The position numbers were made by a program, and so were the translations under genes. A stretch of 64,000 nt of DNA from Nocardioides albus. GTDB lineage: Bacteria > Actinomycetota > Actinomycetes > Propionibacteriales > Nocardioidaceae. Each line of letters starts with the position of its first letter. The stretch's first letter is position 1. Below the pieces are notes generated by a model. It saw nothing but the letters and a program-made list of their open reading frames with translations, ran no database searches and was not told where the DNA came from. Positions 56,779-64,000 of the stretch are shown here, in pieces. Location of the stretch: positions 62,001 through 126,000 of the forward strand of contig NZ_BMQT01000001.1 in assembly GCF_014648255.1 (NCBI RefSeq), read 5' to 3'.

Positions 56779-57023
56779 CGCCGCCCTCCCTTCCGAGCTG
56801 TTCGAAGGCGTGTCGTGATGGGTCTGATTCTACCCTTCATAAACCCGCGAATCCATCTATTTTCCCAGGTCAAACACGTTTTTCGCGGTTAGCGAACGAG
56901 CATCGGATCTGTGGACGTTAAGTGGCCCGAAGGGCCACCCTCCCACCTCCACGACAGCACCTTCCGAAGCATGATTCCGCTGCGCCACACCCGGGCCGCC
57001 GCCCCGATAGCCAGCCAAATATT

Positions 57024-57113
57024 TTCTCGACGGGCCCCGGTGTCAAGGACCGCGAAAGCGGCCGGCGAAGCCGGCGGCCGCAGGCCGTCCTTTACTCCGG
57101 GGTCCGTCGAGAA
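57024..57113. repeat. long imperfect inverted repeat (27-bp arms)
   Basis: The arm at 57024-57050 begins TTCTCGACGG and ends GTGTCAAGGAC; the arm at 57087-57113 is its reverse complement with three mismatches. The 36-bp loop contains a nested CCGGC-GAA-GCCGG hairpin. It would fold into a stable 90-nt structure and resembles a transcribed REP-type element or a miniature mobile element. Confidence 0.75.
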
Positions 57114-57172
57114 GACCGTAGAACTCGGGTCGGCGGCCCCGCCGGCCTCAGAAGAACCCTTCCGGCAGGGAT

Positions 57173-57194
57173 GGTCTCGACAAGCTCGACCACC
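57173..57194. repeat. dispersed TCGACAAGCTCGACCAC-type repeat
   Basis: GGTCTCGACAAGCTCGACCA-CC, the near reverse complement of the form found inside the MFS gene at 49051. A second copy lies at 57378-57397. A related but diverged form starts at 57233 (GGTCTCGACACGCC). Confidence 0.7.
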
Positions 57195-57262
57195 GGTGGC
57201 CAGACGATCCGGCAGAGAACCGTGTTGGTCTCGACACGCCTCCGCCTAGCGGCTCCGGCGGC

Positions 57263-57397
57263 TCGACCAGCGGGGCAAAAGAGGGTCTCGACCAGCGGGG
57301 CAACGGCGGCTCGACCAGCGGGGCAACGGCGGCTCGACCAGCGGGGCAACGGGGCCTCGACCAGCGGGGCAACGGGGCCTCGACAAGCTCGACCACC
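57263..57397. repeat. tandem repeat, five units of about 23 bp plus dispersed-repeat end
   Basis: TCGACCAGCGGGGCAA starts at 57263, 57288, 57311, 57334 and 57357 (steps 25, 23, 23, 23) and the series closes with the dispersed repeat beginning at 57380. The units differ from that repeat only in their middle, so the tandem array appears to have grown from it. Confidence 0.8.
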
Positions 57398-57424
57398 GAA
57401 GCCTCCCGTTGAACACACCGCCAC

Positions 57425-58771
57425 CTAGCGTCCCCGGCTGCTCGCCCACCGAAGCGAGACGTTGCGCTGACCCCGAGGCAACCCATAGTGCTCCCGAAGA
57501 GTCCCCCCGCCGTACTCAGTCCGAAAAAGCCCACGCTCCTGCAAGATAGGCACAACAGAGGATGCAAACGCCTCGAGCCCCGAAGGCAACACAGCAGGCA
57601 TGATGTTGAACCCGTCAGCAGCCCCGTTCTCGAAGTAGTGCTGGATGGTGTCAGCAACCTGGACAGAAGTCCCCGCGACAGTCCGATGCCCACGCCCGCC
57701 ACCGAGCTTCCCGATCAGCTCACGCACGGTCAGCCGATCACGCCGGGCCCAGTCGACGACAAGCGTGTAGCGGCTCTTGGCACCCTCGATCTCGTCCTCG
57801 GCAGGAAGATCGTCGGGCAGCTCCTCGTCCAGCGAGAGCCGATCGGGCGAGACACGCAGCAGCTGAGCGAGCTGTGAGACCGCGTACTCCGGAGCGATCA
57901 ACCGGTCCAGCTCCGCCTCCAGCTCACGAGCCTCGGCCTCGGTCTCACCAAGGATGGGGACGATCCCGGGCAGCACCAGCACGTGGTCGGGGTTGCGGCC
58001 GACCTCCGCGACCCGACGCTTGATGTCGGCGTAGAAAGCCTGGCTCTCGGCCAGGGTGGGCTGGGCCGTGAAGATCGCCTCGGCCCAACGAGCCGCGAAC
58101 TCCTTGCCGTCCTCGGACGAGCCCGCCTGGACGAGCAGCGGGTGACCCTGCGGCGACCGCGCGAGATTGAGCGGACCCTCCACCGAGAAGTGAGGTCCCA
58201 CGTGAGAGATCGGGCGGATCCGGTCACCGACCGCATGCACCCCGGCCTCCTTGTCGGCCACGATCGCGTCGTCGGCCCAGCTGTCCCACAGCTTGGTGGC
58301 CACCTCCAGGAACTCCGAGGCCCGCTCGTACCGGGTCTTGTGCAGCGGCTGCCCCTCGAGACCGAAGTTCCGCGCCGCGGCGTCCCCGGCGGTGGTCACG
58401 ATGTTCCACCCTGCCCGCCCACCGGAGATGTGGTCCACCGAGGCCAGCCTCCGGGCGAGGTTGAACGGTTCGTTGTACGACGTCGACGCCGTGGCGATCA
58501 GACCGATGTGCTGCGTGGAGACCGCCAGCGCTGACAGCAGCACCGTGGGCTCGAGCCGCCCCGACGGCCGACGGCCGGGCTCGCCGAACAGAGCCGGGGA
58601 GTCGGCCAGGAACAGCGAGTCGAACCTGGCCTCCTCCGCGACCCTGGCCAGGTGCTGATGAGCCTCCAGCGACAGGTTGGCGTGCGGGTCCGACGAGGGC
58701 AGCCGCCATGACGCCTCGTGGTGACCGGTGTCGAGCAGGAACAGGTTGAGGTGGAGCTGTCGGGCACCCAT
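57425..58771 (-). CDS. flavin-dependent monooxygenase, NtaA/SnaA/DszA family (LLM class)
   Basis: 448-residue FMNH2-dependent monooxygenase of the bacterial-luciferase-like class. N-terminal HLNLFLLDTGHHEASWRLP, then LFLADSPALFGEPGRRPSGR, a SVDHISGGRAGWNIVTTAGD substrate/FMN region near residue 125 and ARSPQGHPLLVQAGSSEDGK near residue 206 match NtaA/SnaA/DszA enzymes. It is the last gene of an operon encoding an ABC importer of sulfonate/nitrate/taurine type, so uptake and oxidative desulfurisation of an organosulfur compound is a plausible function. Start ATG overlaps the ATPase stop (ATGA). The repeat-rich gap follows its stop. Confidence 0.87.
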   Translation of the reverse strand: MGARQLHLNLFLLDTGHHEASWRLPSSDPHANLSLEAHQHLARVAEEARFDSLFLADSPALFGEPGRRPSGRLEPTVLLSALAVSTQHIGLIATASTSYNEPFNLARRLASVDHISGGRAGWNIVTTAGDAAARNFGLEGQPLHKTRYERASEFLEVATKLWDSWADDAIVADKEAGVHAVGDRIRPISHVGPHFSVEGPLNLARSPQGHPLLVQAGSSEDGKEFAARWAEAIFTAQPTLAESQAFYADIKRRVAEVGRNPDHVLVLPGIVPILGETEAEARELEAELDRLIAPEYAVSQLAQLLRVSPDRLSLDEELPDDLPAEDEIEGAKSRYTLVVDWARRDRLTVRELIGKLGGGRGHRTVAGTSVQVADTIQHYFENGAADGFNIMPAVLPSGLEAFASSVVPILQERGLFRTEYGGGTLREHYGLPRGQRNVSLRWASSRGR

Positions 58772-59532
58772 CAGGCCACCTCCTCCTCGACCGACTCGAC
58801 CACGCCGAGCTCGGCCAGCATCTGGGCCCGCAGCGACGCGAACCGTGGGTCGCCCGGGCTCCGCGTGGCCCCGAGGTCGATCCGGATGTCCGAGCCGACG
58901 ACACCGTCGACCAGCACGATCACCCGGTCCGCCAGCGTGATCGCCTCGTCGACGTCGTGGGTGACGAGCAGGATGGCGGGGTGGTGGGCGGCGTACAGGT
59001 TCTCGAGCAGCTTGTGCATCTTGATCCGGGTCAGCGCATCCAGGGCACCGAACGGCTCGTCGGCCAGAAGCAGCTGCGGGTCACGGACCAGCGACCGTGC
59101 CAGCGCCGCCCGCTGCTGCTCGCCACCGGAGAGCTGGTGCGGCCAAGCCTGGTCGCGGCCCCCGAGCCCGACCTCGGCCAGCGCCTCGAGACCGCGGGCA
59201 CGGGCGTCGGCACCCGACAGCCCGAGGACCACGTTGTCCAGGACCCGCCGCCACGGCAGCAGCCGGGAGTCCTGGAAGACCACCGAGACCCGCTCGGGCA
59301 CCTCCACGACACCCGATCCCGAGACGGAGCGGTCGAGACCGGCCAACGCCCGCAGCAGCGTGGACTTCCCGGACCCCGAGCGTCCGATCAGCGCCACGAA
59401 CTCGCCGCGCTCGATGGTCAGGTCGAGCCCGTTGAGCACCCCGCCCGCCTCGGAGAAGCTGCGCCGCAGCCCCTCGACGCGTACGGCGGGTCCTTCGGAT
59501 GCCGTCAGTGACTCTCCAGCGTGCGTCGCCAT
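58771..59532 (-). CDS. ABC transporter ATP-binding protein (SsuB/TauB type)
   Basis: 253-residue ATPase energising an importer. Walker A LIGRSGSGKSTLLRAL is near residue 50, Q-loop FQDSRLLPWRRVLDNV near residue 88, signature LSGGEQQRAALARSLV near residue 133 and Walker B LLLADEPFGALDALTR just after. Sequence style and size fit SsuB/NrtD-type subunits. It overlaps the permease by 28 bases and the monooxygenase by one codon. Sulfonate or a related anion is inferred from the monooxygenase partner and the binding protein. Confidence 0.9.
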   Translation of the reverse strand: MATHAGESLTASEGPAVRVEGLRRSFSEAGGVLNGLDLTIERGEFVALIGRSGSGKSTLLRALAGLDRSVSGSGVVEVPERVSVVFQDSRLLPWRRVLDNVVLGLSGADARARGLEALAEVGLGGRDQAWPHQLSGGEQQRAALARSLVRDPQLLLADEPFGALDALTRIKMHKLLENLYAAHHPAILLVTHDVDEAITLADRVIVLVDGVVGSDIRIDLGATRSPGDPRFASLRAQMLAELGVVESVEEEVA

Positions 59533-60356
59533 GCCAGTGCCTTTCCCTCGGTGAAGCGGACGATGCCGTCGGCGACCAGGCCCAGCAGGGCGTAGACCAC
59601 CAGGCCGACGACGATGATCTCGGTCTGGCCGTAGCTGGACGCGAGGGTGATCATGTGGCCGATGCCGCTGGTCGCGTTGACCTGCTCGACGACCACCAGG
59701 GCCAGCAGCGCGTTGAGCACCGCGAACCGCAGCCCGAGCAGGAAGCCCGGGGCAGCACCCGGCAGCACCACGTGCCGGACGAACGCGCCGCGACCCAGGC
59801 TGACGGTCTCGGCCAGCTCCGCGTAGCGACTGTCGATGCCACGCAGACCGTTGTGGGTGTGGATGTAGATCGGGATGAGTACGCCGAGGGCGATCGTGAT
59901 CACCTTCATCGGCTCCCCGATCCCCAGCCACAGGATCAGCAGCGGCATCAGTGCCAGGCTCGGGATGGCCCGCTTGACCTGCACCGGACCGTCGATCAGC
60001 GCCTCACCGACCCGGCTGAGCCCGGAGACCAGTGCCAGCGCCAGCCCGACGCCGACCCCGATCACCAGTCCGAGCGCAGCCCGGTAGGCCGAGGTCGCGA
60101 GGGCCTCGGGGAGCCGCCCGTCGGCGATCAGCCGCTGAGCGGTCTCGACCACCACCCACGGCTCGGACAACGTACGCGGGTCGAGCACGCCCGTCGCCGA
60201 CGCGAGGCTCCACAGGCCGAGCAGCAGGACCGGCCCGATCCACAGCGTCCCGGGGATCCGCGGCCCTGGGCCGAGCCGGCGGCGTACGACCCTCTTGTCG
60301 GTGACCTTCTCGGAGGCGGCGCCGACGATCGGCGCCTCGACTGCCGTCGTGGCCAT
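59505..60356 (-). CDS. ABC transporter permease (SsuC/TauC type)
   Basis: 283-residue inner membrane subunit with six predicted helices. The EAA loop motif is visible as YAELAETVSLGRGAFVRHVV followed by LPGAAPGFLLGLRFAV near residue 200; GLRGIDSRYAELAE directly precedes it. Overlaps the binding-protein stop by one base and the ATPase start by 28 bases, consistent with a tight operon. Confidence 0.88.
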   Translation of the reverse strand: MATTAVEAPIVGAASEKVTDKRVVRRRLGPGPRIPGTLWIGPVLLLGLWSLASATGVLDPRTLSEPWVVVETAQRLIADGRLPEALATSAYRAALGLVIGVGVGLALALVSGLSRVGEALIDGPVQVKRAIPSLALMPLLILWLGIGEPMKVITIALGVLIPIYIHTHNGLRGIDSRYAELAETVSLGRGAFVRHVVLPGAAPGFLLGLRFAVLNALLALVVVEQVNATSGIGHMITLASSYGQTEIIVVGLVVYALLGLVADGIVRFTEGKALAWRRTLESH

Positions 60357-61417
60357 CACTGCCCCTCCTGCACGGCGTCGGCGATGACCGTCTCGTAACG
60401 GCGGTCGTAGAGCTCCTCGACATCGATCTCGGGCTGGCCCTGGTCCTTGACGAGGATGTCGGCGGTCTCCTGGTGACGCTCGATGAACTCGTCCCAGCCC
60501 TCCGGGATGATCCGCTGGCCAGAGGTCTCGTAGACCGCCTTGCCGTCCTCGAAGGTCAGGCCCTCGTGGTCGACGTAGTAGGCCTGGACCCACTCGTCGG
60601 GGTGCTCGTCGATCCACTTCTCGGCCTTGACCCACAATCCGAGGAAGTCCTTGAACGCGGCCGCCTTGGCGGCGTCCTGGAAGGTCTCCTCGGGTCCGTA
60701 GAACAGCATCGCGTCGTCCCGGATGCCGGTGCGGACCGAGGTGGCGCCGTCGCGCCCGTACTTGGCCAGATAGGACGTCAGCTGGGGCCCGCCCAGCGGT
60801 GCGACGTCGACCTGGTTGGAGGCGAGCGCGTTGGCGTAGGTGTCGTCGACGCTCTGGATCTCGACCAGCTCGACGTCGTCCTGGGTGAGTCCCACCGAGT
60901 CGAGCGTCTTGAGCACGAGCGCACCCTGGGCCTGGCCGGGCGAGTAGGCGATCTTCTTGCCCTTCAGGTCCTCGAGCGTCTCCACCTTCGACTCGGGCGC
61001 GATGCCGAGCTCGTAGATCGGGTCCTCGAGCGGGTCCGGGTTCTCGGTGACCGCGGCGATCCGGACCGGGGTGTCGGTCCAGGTCGCGAACAGCGGCGGG
61101 ATGTCGGCGACATAGCTCGCGTCGAGCGCGCCCGCGCGGAACGCCTCGATGCTCTTCGGGCCACCGGAGATGTTGGCCCACTCGATCTCGTAGCCCTCGA
61201 CCTCGTCGATGAGGCCGGACTCCTTCAGGGCGACCTCGACCGGCGGGATCCCGAGGCGCAGGACCGTTCCCTCAGGGACCTGGTCGGGGAGCTCCGCGTC
61301 GGCGGCGAGCTTGGCGGCGTCGGTCGCTTCGGCACCACCGCACGCCGTCGATCCCAGGAGCAGGGTGGTGAGGATGGCGGCGATGGCGGTCAGGCGAGGT
61401 GGGGTGGGGCGGATCAT
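60356..61417 (-). CDS. ABC transporter substrate-binding lipoprotein (SsuA-like)
   Basis: 353-residue exported binding protein. Signal peptide with a lipobox (LLLGSTACGG, Cys at about residue 26), followed by a periplasmic-binding-protein type 2 fold: LRLGIPPVEVALKESGLIDE, FRAGALDASYVADIPPLFA, KGKKIAYSPGQAQGALVLKT near residue 150 and AYYVDHEGLTFEDGKAVYET near residue 290. The pattern is typical of sulfonate/nitrate/taurine-type importers. It is the first gene of the ABC-monooxygenase operon; its ribosome binding site (AGAGGAGA) partly overlaps a leader hairpin. Confidence 0.88.
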   Translation of the reverse strand: MIRPTPPRLTAIAAILTTLLLGSTACGGAEATDAAKLAADAELPDQVPEGTVLRLGIPPVEVALKESGLIDEVEGYEIEWANISGGPKSIEAFRAGALDASYVADIPPLFATWTDTPVRIAAVTENPDPLEDPIYELGIAPESKVETLEDLKGKKIAYSPGQAQGALVLKTLDSVGLTQDDVELVEIQSVDDTYANALASNQVDVAPLGGPQLTSYLAKYGRDGATSVRTGIRDDAMLFYGPEETFQDAAKAAAFKDFLGLWVKAEKWIDEHPDEWVQAYYVDHEGLTFEDGKAVYETSGQRIIPEGWDEFIERHQETADILVKDQGQPEIDVEELYDRRYETVIADAVQEGQ

Positions 61418-61420
61418 GGC

Positions 61421-61450
61421 TCTCCTCTGGTTGGTCCGTCCAAACCAGAG
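61421..61450 (-). promoter_or_regulatory. leader hairpin masking the SBP ribosome binding site
   Basis: On the minus strand CTCTGGTT (61450-61443) pairs with AACCAGAG (61432-61425) around ten bases. The AGAGGAGA ribosome binding site (61428-61421) begins inside the second arm, four bases before the ATG at 61417. Pairing would hide half of it, so translation may be structure-controlled. Confidence 0.45.
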
Positions 61451-61527
61451 TAAGTCAGTAGAGATTGGCTATAAAACCACCGCTCGGATCCTGAGACGTG
61501 CCGCCGGCGGACGAGACGCCCCAGGGA

Positions 61528-62966
61528 TCAGAGGTAGACCGACTTCAGCTCCGTGTACTGAGCCAGGCCCTCCGGACCGAACTCCCGCCCGATCCCGGAC
61601 GCCTTGAACCACCGAAAGGCGCCGCGAAGTCCATCGTGTAGGTGTTCACGCCGTACGTCCCGGCCCGCACCCGACGAGCGACCTCGAGCCCGGCCTCCTG
61701 ATCGGCGGTCCACACCGTCCCGGCCAGCCCGTAGTCGGAGTCGTTGGCGATGCGTACGGCCTCCTCCACCGAGCCGTAGGGGATCACCGAGAGGACCGGG
61801 CCGAAGATCTCCTCCTGGGCGATCCGCATCCGGTTGTCGACGCCGCCGAAGACGGTCGGGCGTACGTACCAGCCCGTGTCGAGACCGGCCGGACGACCGG
61901 TGCCTCCGGTGAGCAGGCGGGCGCCCTCCTCCTGGCCGAGGGCGATGTAGCTCTCGACCCGCTCCTGCTGGCGGCGCGCGACCATCGGTCCGATCTCGCT
62001 CTCCAGGTCAGACGGGTCGCCGACCTTCATCGCTGCGACCGTCTCCGCCAGGGCGCCGGCGATCTCGTCGTGGCGACCGACGGGGACGAGGACGCGGGTC
62101 TGGGCGACGCAGGCCTGCCCGGAGTTCATCAGCGCGGTGAACTTGAGGCCCTCGAGCGTGGCCGTGAGGTCCGCGTCGTCGAGGATGATCGCGGCCGACT
62201 TGCCGCCGAGCTCGAGCGAGACCCGCTTCAGCCGCTCGCCGCACAACGCACCGATCCGCCGGCCGGCCGTGGTCGACCCGGTGAACGCGACCTTGTCGAC
62301 GCCGGGGTGGGTCACCAGGTGCTCACCCACCTCGCGTCCCGCGGCGACGATGCTGACCACACCCTCGGGCACCCCGGCCTCGATCAGCATCTCGGCGAGG
62401 AGGTTGCCGTCGAGCGGAGTCTCCGGAGCCGGCTTGACCACGATCGTGCAGCCCGCCAGCAGCGCGGGGATGAGCTTGGACAGCACGGTGAACTGCGGGA
62501 CGTTCCAGGGCGCGATCGCAGCGACGACGCCGACCGGCTCGTGGCGTACGACGACGTCCGAGCCGAGCGCGCCGGCCCGCCGCGACTCCCAGGGGAACTC
62601 TCGCGCGATGGCGAGGAATGCCTCGATCTGCATCCACGGCGCGGGTGCCTGGGCGAGGTTGCTGAACGAGATCGTCGAGCCCATCTCGGCGGTGATCACC
62701 TCGGCCATCTCGCCGAGCCTTCCGGCGTAGAGGCCCGACAGCGCCTGAACGATCTCGATCCGTTCCGCCGGTGACATCCGGGGCCAGGGACCCTCGTCGA
62801 ACGCAGTACGCGCCGCAGCGACGGCGGCGTCGATGTCCTGCACCGAACCCTCGGGGACCCGCGCCACCACCTCCTCGCTGTGCGGCGAGATCACCTCGAT
62901 CGTCGCGTCGGTGGCGGGCTTGGTCCAGGTGCCGCCGATGAAGAGTGCGTCGTGGTCGTAGGTCAT
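61528..62966 (-). pseudogene. NAD-dependent aldehyde dehydrogenase, frameshifted near the 3' end
   Basis: Aldehyde dehydrogenase of about 478 residues, intact except at its C-terminus. The catalytic Cys is in NSGQACVAQTR and the catalytic Glu in SLELGGKSA; the Rossmann GFTGSTT-like element appears as FTGSTTAGRRIG. The in-frame reading ends at 61545 with an abnormal tail after AAPFGG. The normal tail FKASGIGREFGPEGLAQYTE is present in the next frame, ending at 61528. Adding one T in GGTGGTTCAAGG (61601-61611) would restore it. This is either a sequencing error, a recent loss-of-function mutation, or a shortened but functional enzyme. It precedes the partial gene at 62975 by 8 bases and probably shares its transcript. 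Confidence 0.83.
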
Positions 62967-62974
62967 CGTTGTCC

Positions 62975-64000
62975 TCAGATCCGATCGAGCCAGTCGGTGA
63001 AGCCGGAAGGGTCGTGGCGGCCGAGGATGCCGTGCTCGAAGAGCCCCCAGCCGACGGCGCCATCGGGATCCACGACCCCGGGACCGTGCGCGACCGCGCG
63101 CCCGACATGATCGATCACCCCGAACGGCACCCGCCCGACGACCTCTGGCGCGTTCATGTCGTAGGTCAGCCGCTCGGTGAACCCGTCGCCCTTCCAGACG
63201 CCGTGGGACCAGTCGGTGTCGCCGCCGTAGCCGCCGCCGACATGGATCGGCGCCCCCAGCAGGGACGAGACCTCGAGCACCAGCGGCTCTCCCGCCGGCG
63301 TGGTGCAGGTGATCGTCGCCCCCTCGGGAAGACGCGTCCCGTCTTGGTAGTGGATTCGGACGTGCGGCCAGCCGAGCTGCTCGACCCGCCCGTCGGCGAA
63401 CGTACGCGTGCAGTCGTTGAGCGTGCGATGACCGTCCGGGGTCTCCTGGATGATCAGCACCACGGCGAACTCCTCGAACCGCAGCGGCACGTAGAGCCAC
63501 CACATCCCGTCGAAGCCCGGTTCGGCCGGCTTGCCCGGCGGCATGGCCTCGCCCGACGGGCGGATCCCCCAGGACCGGTCCCGTGTGCCGACCCAGCGAT
63601 CGGGGTCGACGACGATCGTCTCGCCGTCGACCTCGATCACCCCCTCCCAGGTCCCGACCTGCGCGAACCGCTGCGCGTCGAGAACGGTCGCGGCCCCCTG
63701 ACGCATCACGTGCGGCTGCTCCTGGACTACGCCGAACGATCCTTCCCAGCGCAGGTCCAGCGCGATCCCGTGGGTCTCCTCCATCACCAGCCGGAGCCTC
63801 CGCAGCGGCTCGGCGACCTCGATCCGGTACGCCCCGACCCGCTGCTCCAGCCGGTCACCGCCCCGCGGGTCGGCGCCGTCACCGAGGTGCACGGCGGTCT
63901 GCTCGTCGCCACGGCGGAGCAGGACGTACGCGTCCTTGGTGCCGAGGTTGGGATAGAACCCCATCCCGGTGATGAGGAACAGGTCGCCGGTGCGGTCGTG
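62975..64000 (-). CDS. uncharacterised AttH/CrtC-like protein, 5' truncated by the window edge
   Basis: The frame is open from the window edge to the stop at 62975, with coding character continuing upstream of the first in-frame Met (HDRTGDLFLITG precedes it), so the true start lies outside. At least 341 residues. Regions such as WVGTRDRSWGIRPSG, MWWLYVPLRFEEFAVVLIIQ and GGGYGGDTDWSHGVWKGDGF suggest the lipocalin-like AttH/CrtC-type fold that actinobacteria commonly encode beside steroid and hydrocarbon catabolism genes. Function unknown. Adjacent aldehyde dehydrogenase supports a catabolic setting, but that is inference. Confidence 0.75.
   Translation of the reverse strand, partial: HDRTGDLFLITGMGFYPNLGTKDAYVLLRRGDEQTAVHLGDGADPRGGDRLEQRVGAYRIEVAEPLRRLRLVMEETHGIALDLRWEGSFGVVQEQPHVMRQGAATVLDAQRFAQVGTWEGVIEVDGETIVVDPDRWVGTRDRSWGIRPSGEAMPPGKPAEPGFDGMWWLYVPLRFEEFAVVLIIQETPDGHRTLNDCTRTFADGRVEQLGWPHVRIHYQDGTRLPEGATITCTTPAGEPLVLEVSSLLGAPIHVGGGYGGDTDWSHGVWKGDGFTERLTYDMNAPEVVGRVPFGVIDHVGRAVAHGPGVVDPDGAVGWGLFEHGILGRHDPSGFTDWLDRI

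Larger units (their letters stand above)
56779..57424. other. non-coding, repeat-rich interval
   Basis: This 646-bp gap lies between the DUF222-HNH gene's start and the LLM monooxygenase's stop. I see no gene: the open frames in it are built from repeats or show no coding character. It holds a short TGGCCC-GAA-GGGCCA hairpin near 56922, a long inverted repeat (57024-57113), copies of a dispersed repeat, and a five-unit tandem repeat. It looks like a repeat accumulation site. Confidence 0.7.

Noticed and set aside
56911-57249. Small genes in the repeat-rich gap
   Set aside because: The open frames consist of repeat sequence in several frames and have no ribosome binding site or family resemblance.
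57263-57397. CRISPR-like tandem repeat
   Set aside because: Period of 23 bp leaves no spacer, and the unit derives from a dispersed repeat.
1-64000. tRNA, rRNA, tmRNA, replication origin or integrase attachment sites
   Set aside because: None could be recognised by reading the sequence; no integrase or transposase gene is present in the window.

Overview
The window is high-GC DNA with dense, often ATGA/GTGA-overlapping operons, frequent GTG/TTG starts, a DUF222-HNH protein and many copies of a TCGACAAGCTCGACCAC-type dispersed repeat. Together these indicate a high-GC actinobacterium, most likely of the Nocardioidaceae (Nocardioides or a relative). The family assignment is inferred from style and protein resemblance. 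No rRNA, tRNA, phage, transposase or CRISPR was seen.

About 1-53.5 kb is one large, mosaic surface-polysaccharide / cell-wall glycopolymer region. It holds nine glycosyltransferase genes (families resembling GT2, GT4, DUF1972-type and GT26), two MOP-type flippases, one Wzy-like polymerase and two small kinase-less Wzz-like proteins. It also holds UDP-ManNAcA-type sugar genes (wecB, wecC), a second sugar block (Gfo/Idh dehydrogenase, epimerase, two DegT aminotransferases, a NeuD/PglD-type and a WbpD-type acetyltransferase), a CDP-alcohol phosphatidyltransferase, and a LytR-CpsA-Psr ligase at its right end. Several secreted proteins accompany them: two paralogous beta-propellers, two right-handed beta-helix proteins, an alpha/alpha-toroid-like protein and a 1581-residue protein with four DUF4082 domains. 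An acyl-CoA ligase, a TolB-like membrane protein and a soluble histidine kinase/LuxR regulator pair complete the region. The simplest reading is assembly of a glycan repeat unit on a lipid, flipping, polymerisation, attachment to the wall by the LCP protein, and decoration or coating by the secreted proteins.

Layout: 0.1-9.6 kb, secreted propellers, beta-helix, flippase and GTs; 9.8-12.4 kb, CDP-alcohol transferase and a fused two-domain GT; 12.4-15.2 kb, an unrelated chloramphenicol exporter with an attenuator-like leader, a phased 21-bp repeat array and a second MFS gene; 15.1-16.3 kb, a DUF1972-type GT; 16.6-29.3 kb, the main plus-strand assembly operons; 29.3-37.1 kb, the minus-strand sugar and flippase block; 37.3-38.6 kb, a CmtR-like ArsR plus cation exporter; 38.5-44.2 kb, the giant DUF4082 protein and a GT; 44.3-45.3 kb, an SRPBCC-ArsR pair; 45.4-53.5 kb, acyl ligase, membrane proteins, acetyltransferase, two-component pair and LCP.

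From 53.5 to 64 kb the content is ordinary chromosome: a MerR / metallo-beta-lactamase-fold pair with a textbook 19-bp-spacer promoter, a P-loop kinase, a DUF222-HNH protein, a repeat-rich non-coding stretch, an ABC importer plus flavin monooxygenase operon resembling organosulfur uptake and use, a frameshifted aldehyde dehydrogenase and a partial uncharacterised gene.

The most interesting signals are regulatory. An octamer T(T/C)GGGTA(T/C) recurs in at least seven intergenic sites of the polysaccharide region, three of them 97-100 nt before a start codon. A 14-bp element, TGCCTGAAATTGAG, occurs twice with identical 54-nt spacing to the start codon. An exactly phased array of four direct and three inverted 21-bp units lies at 13.8 kb.
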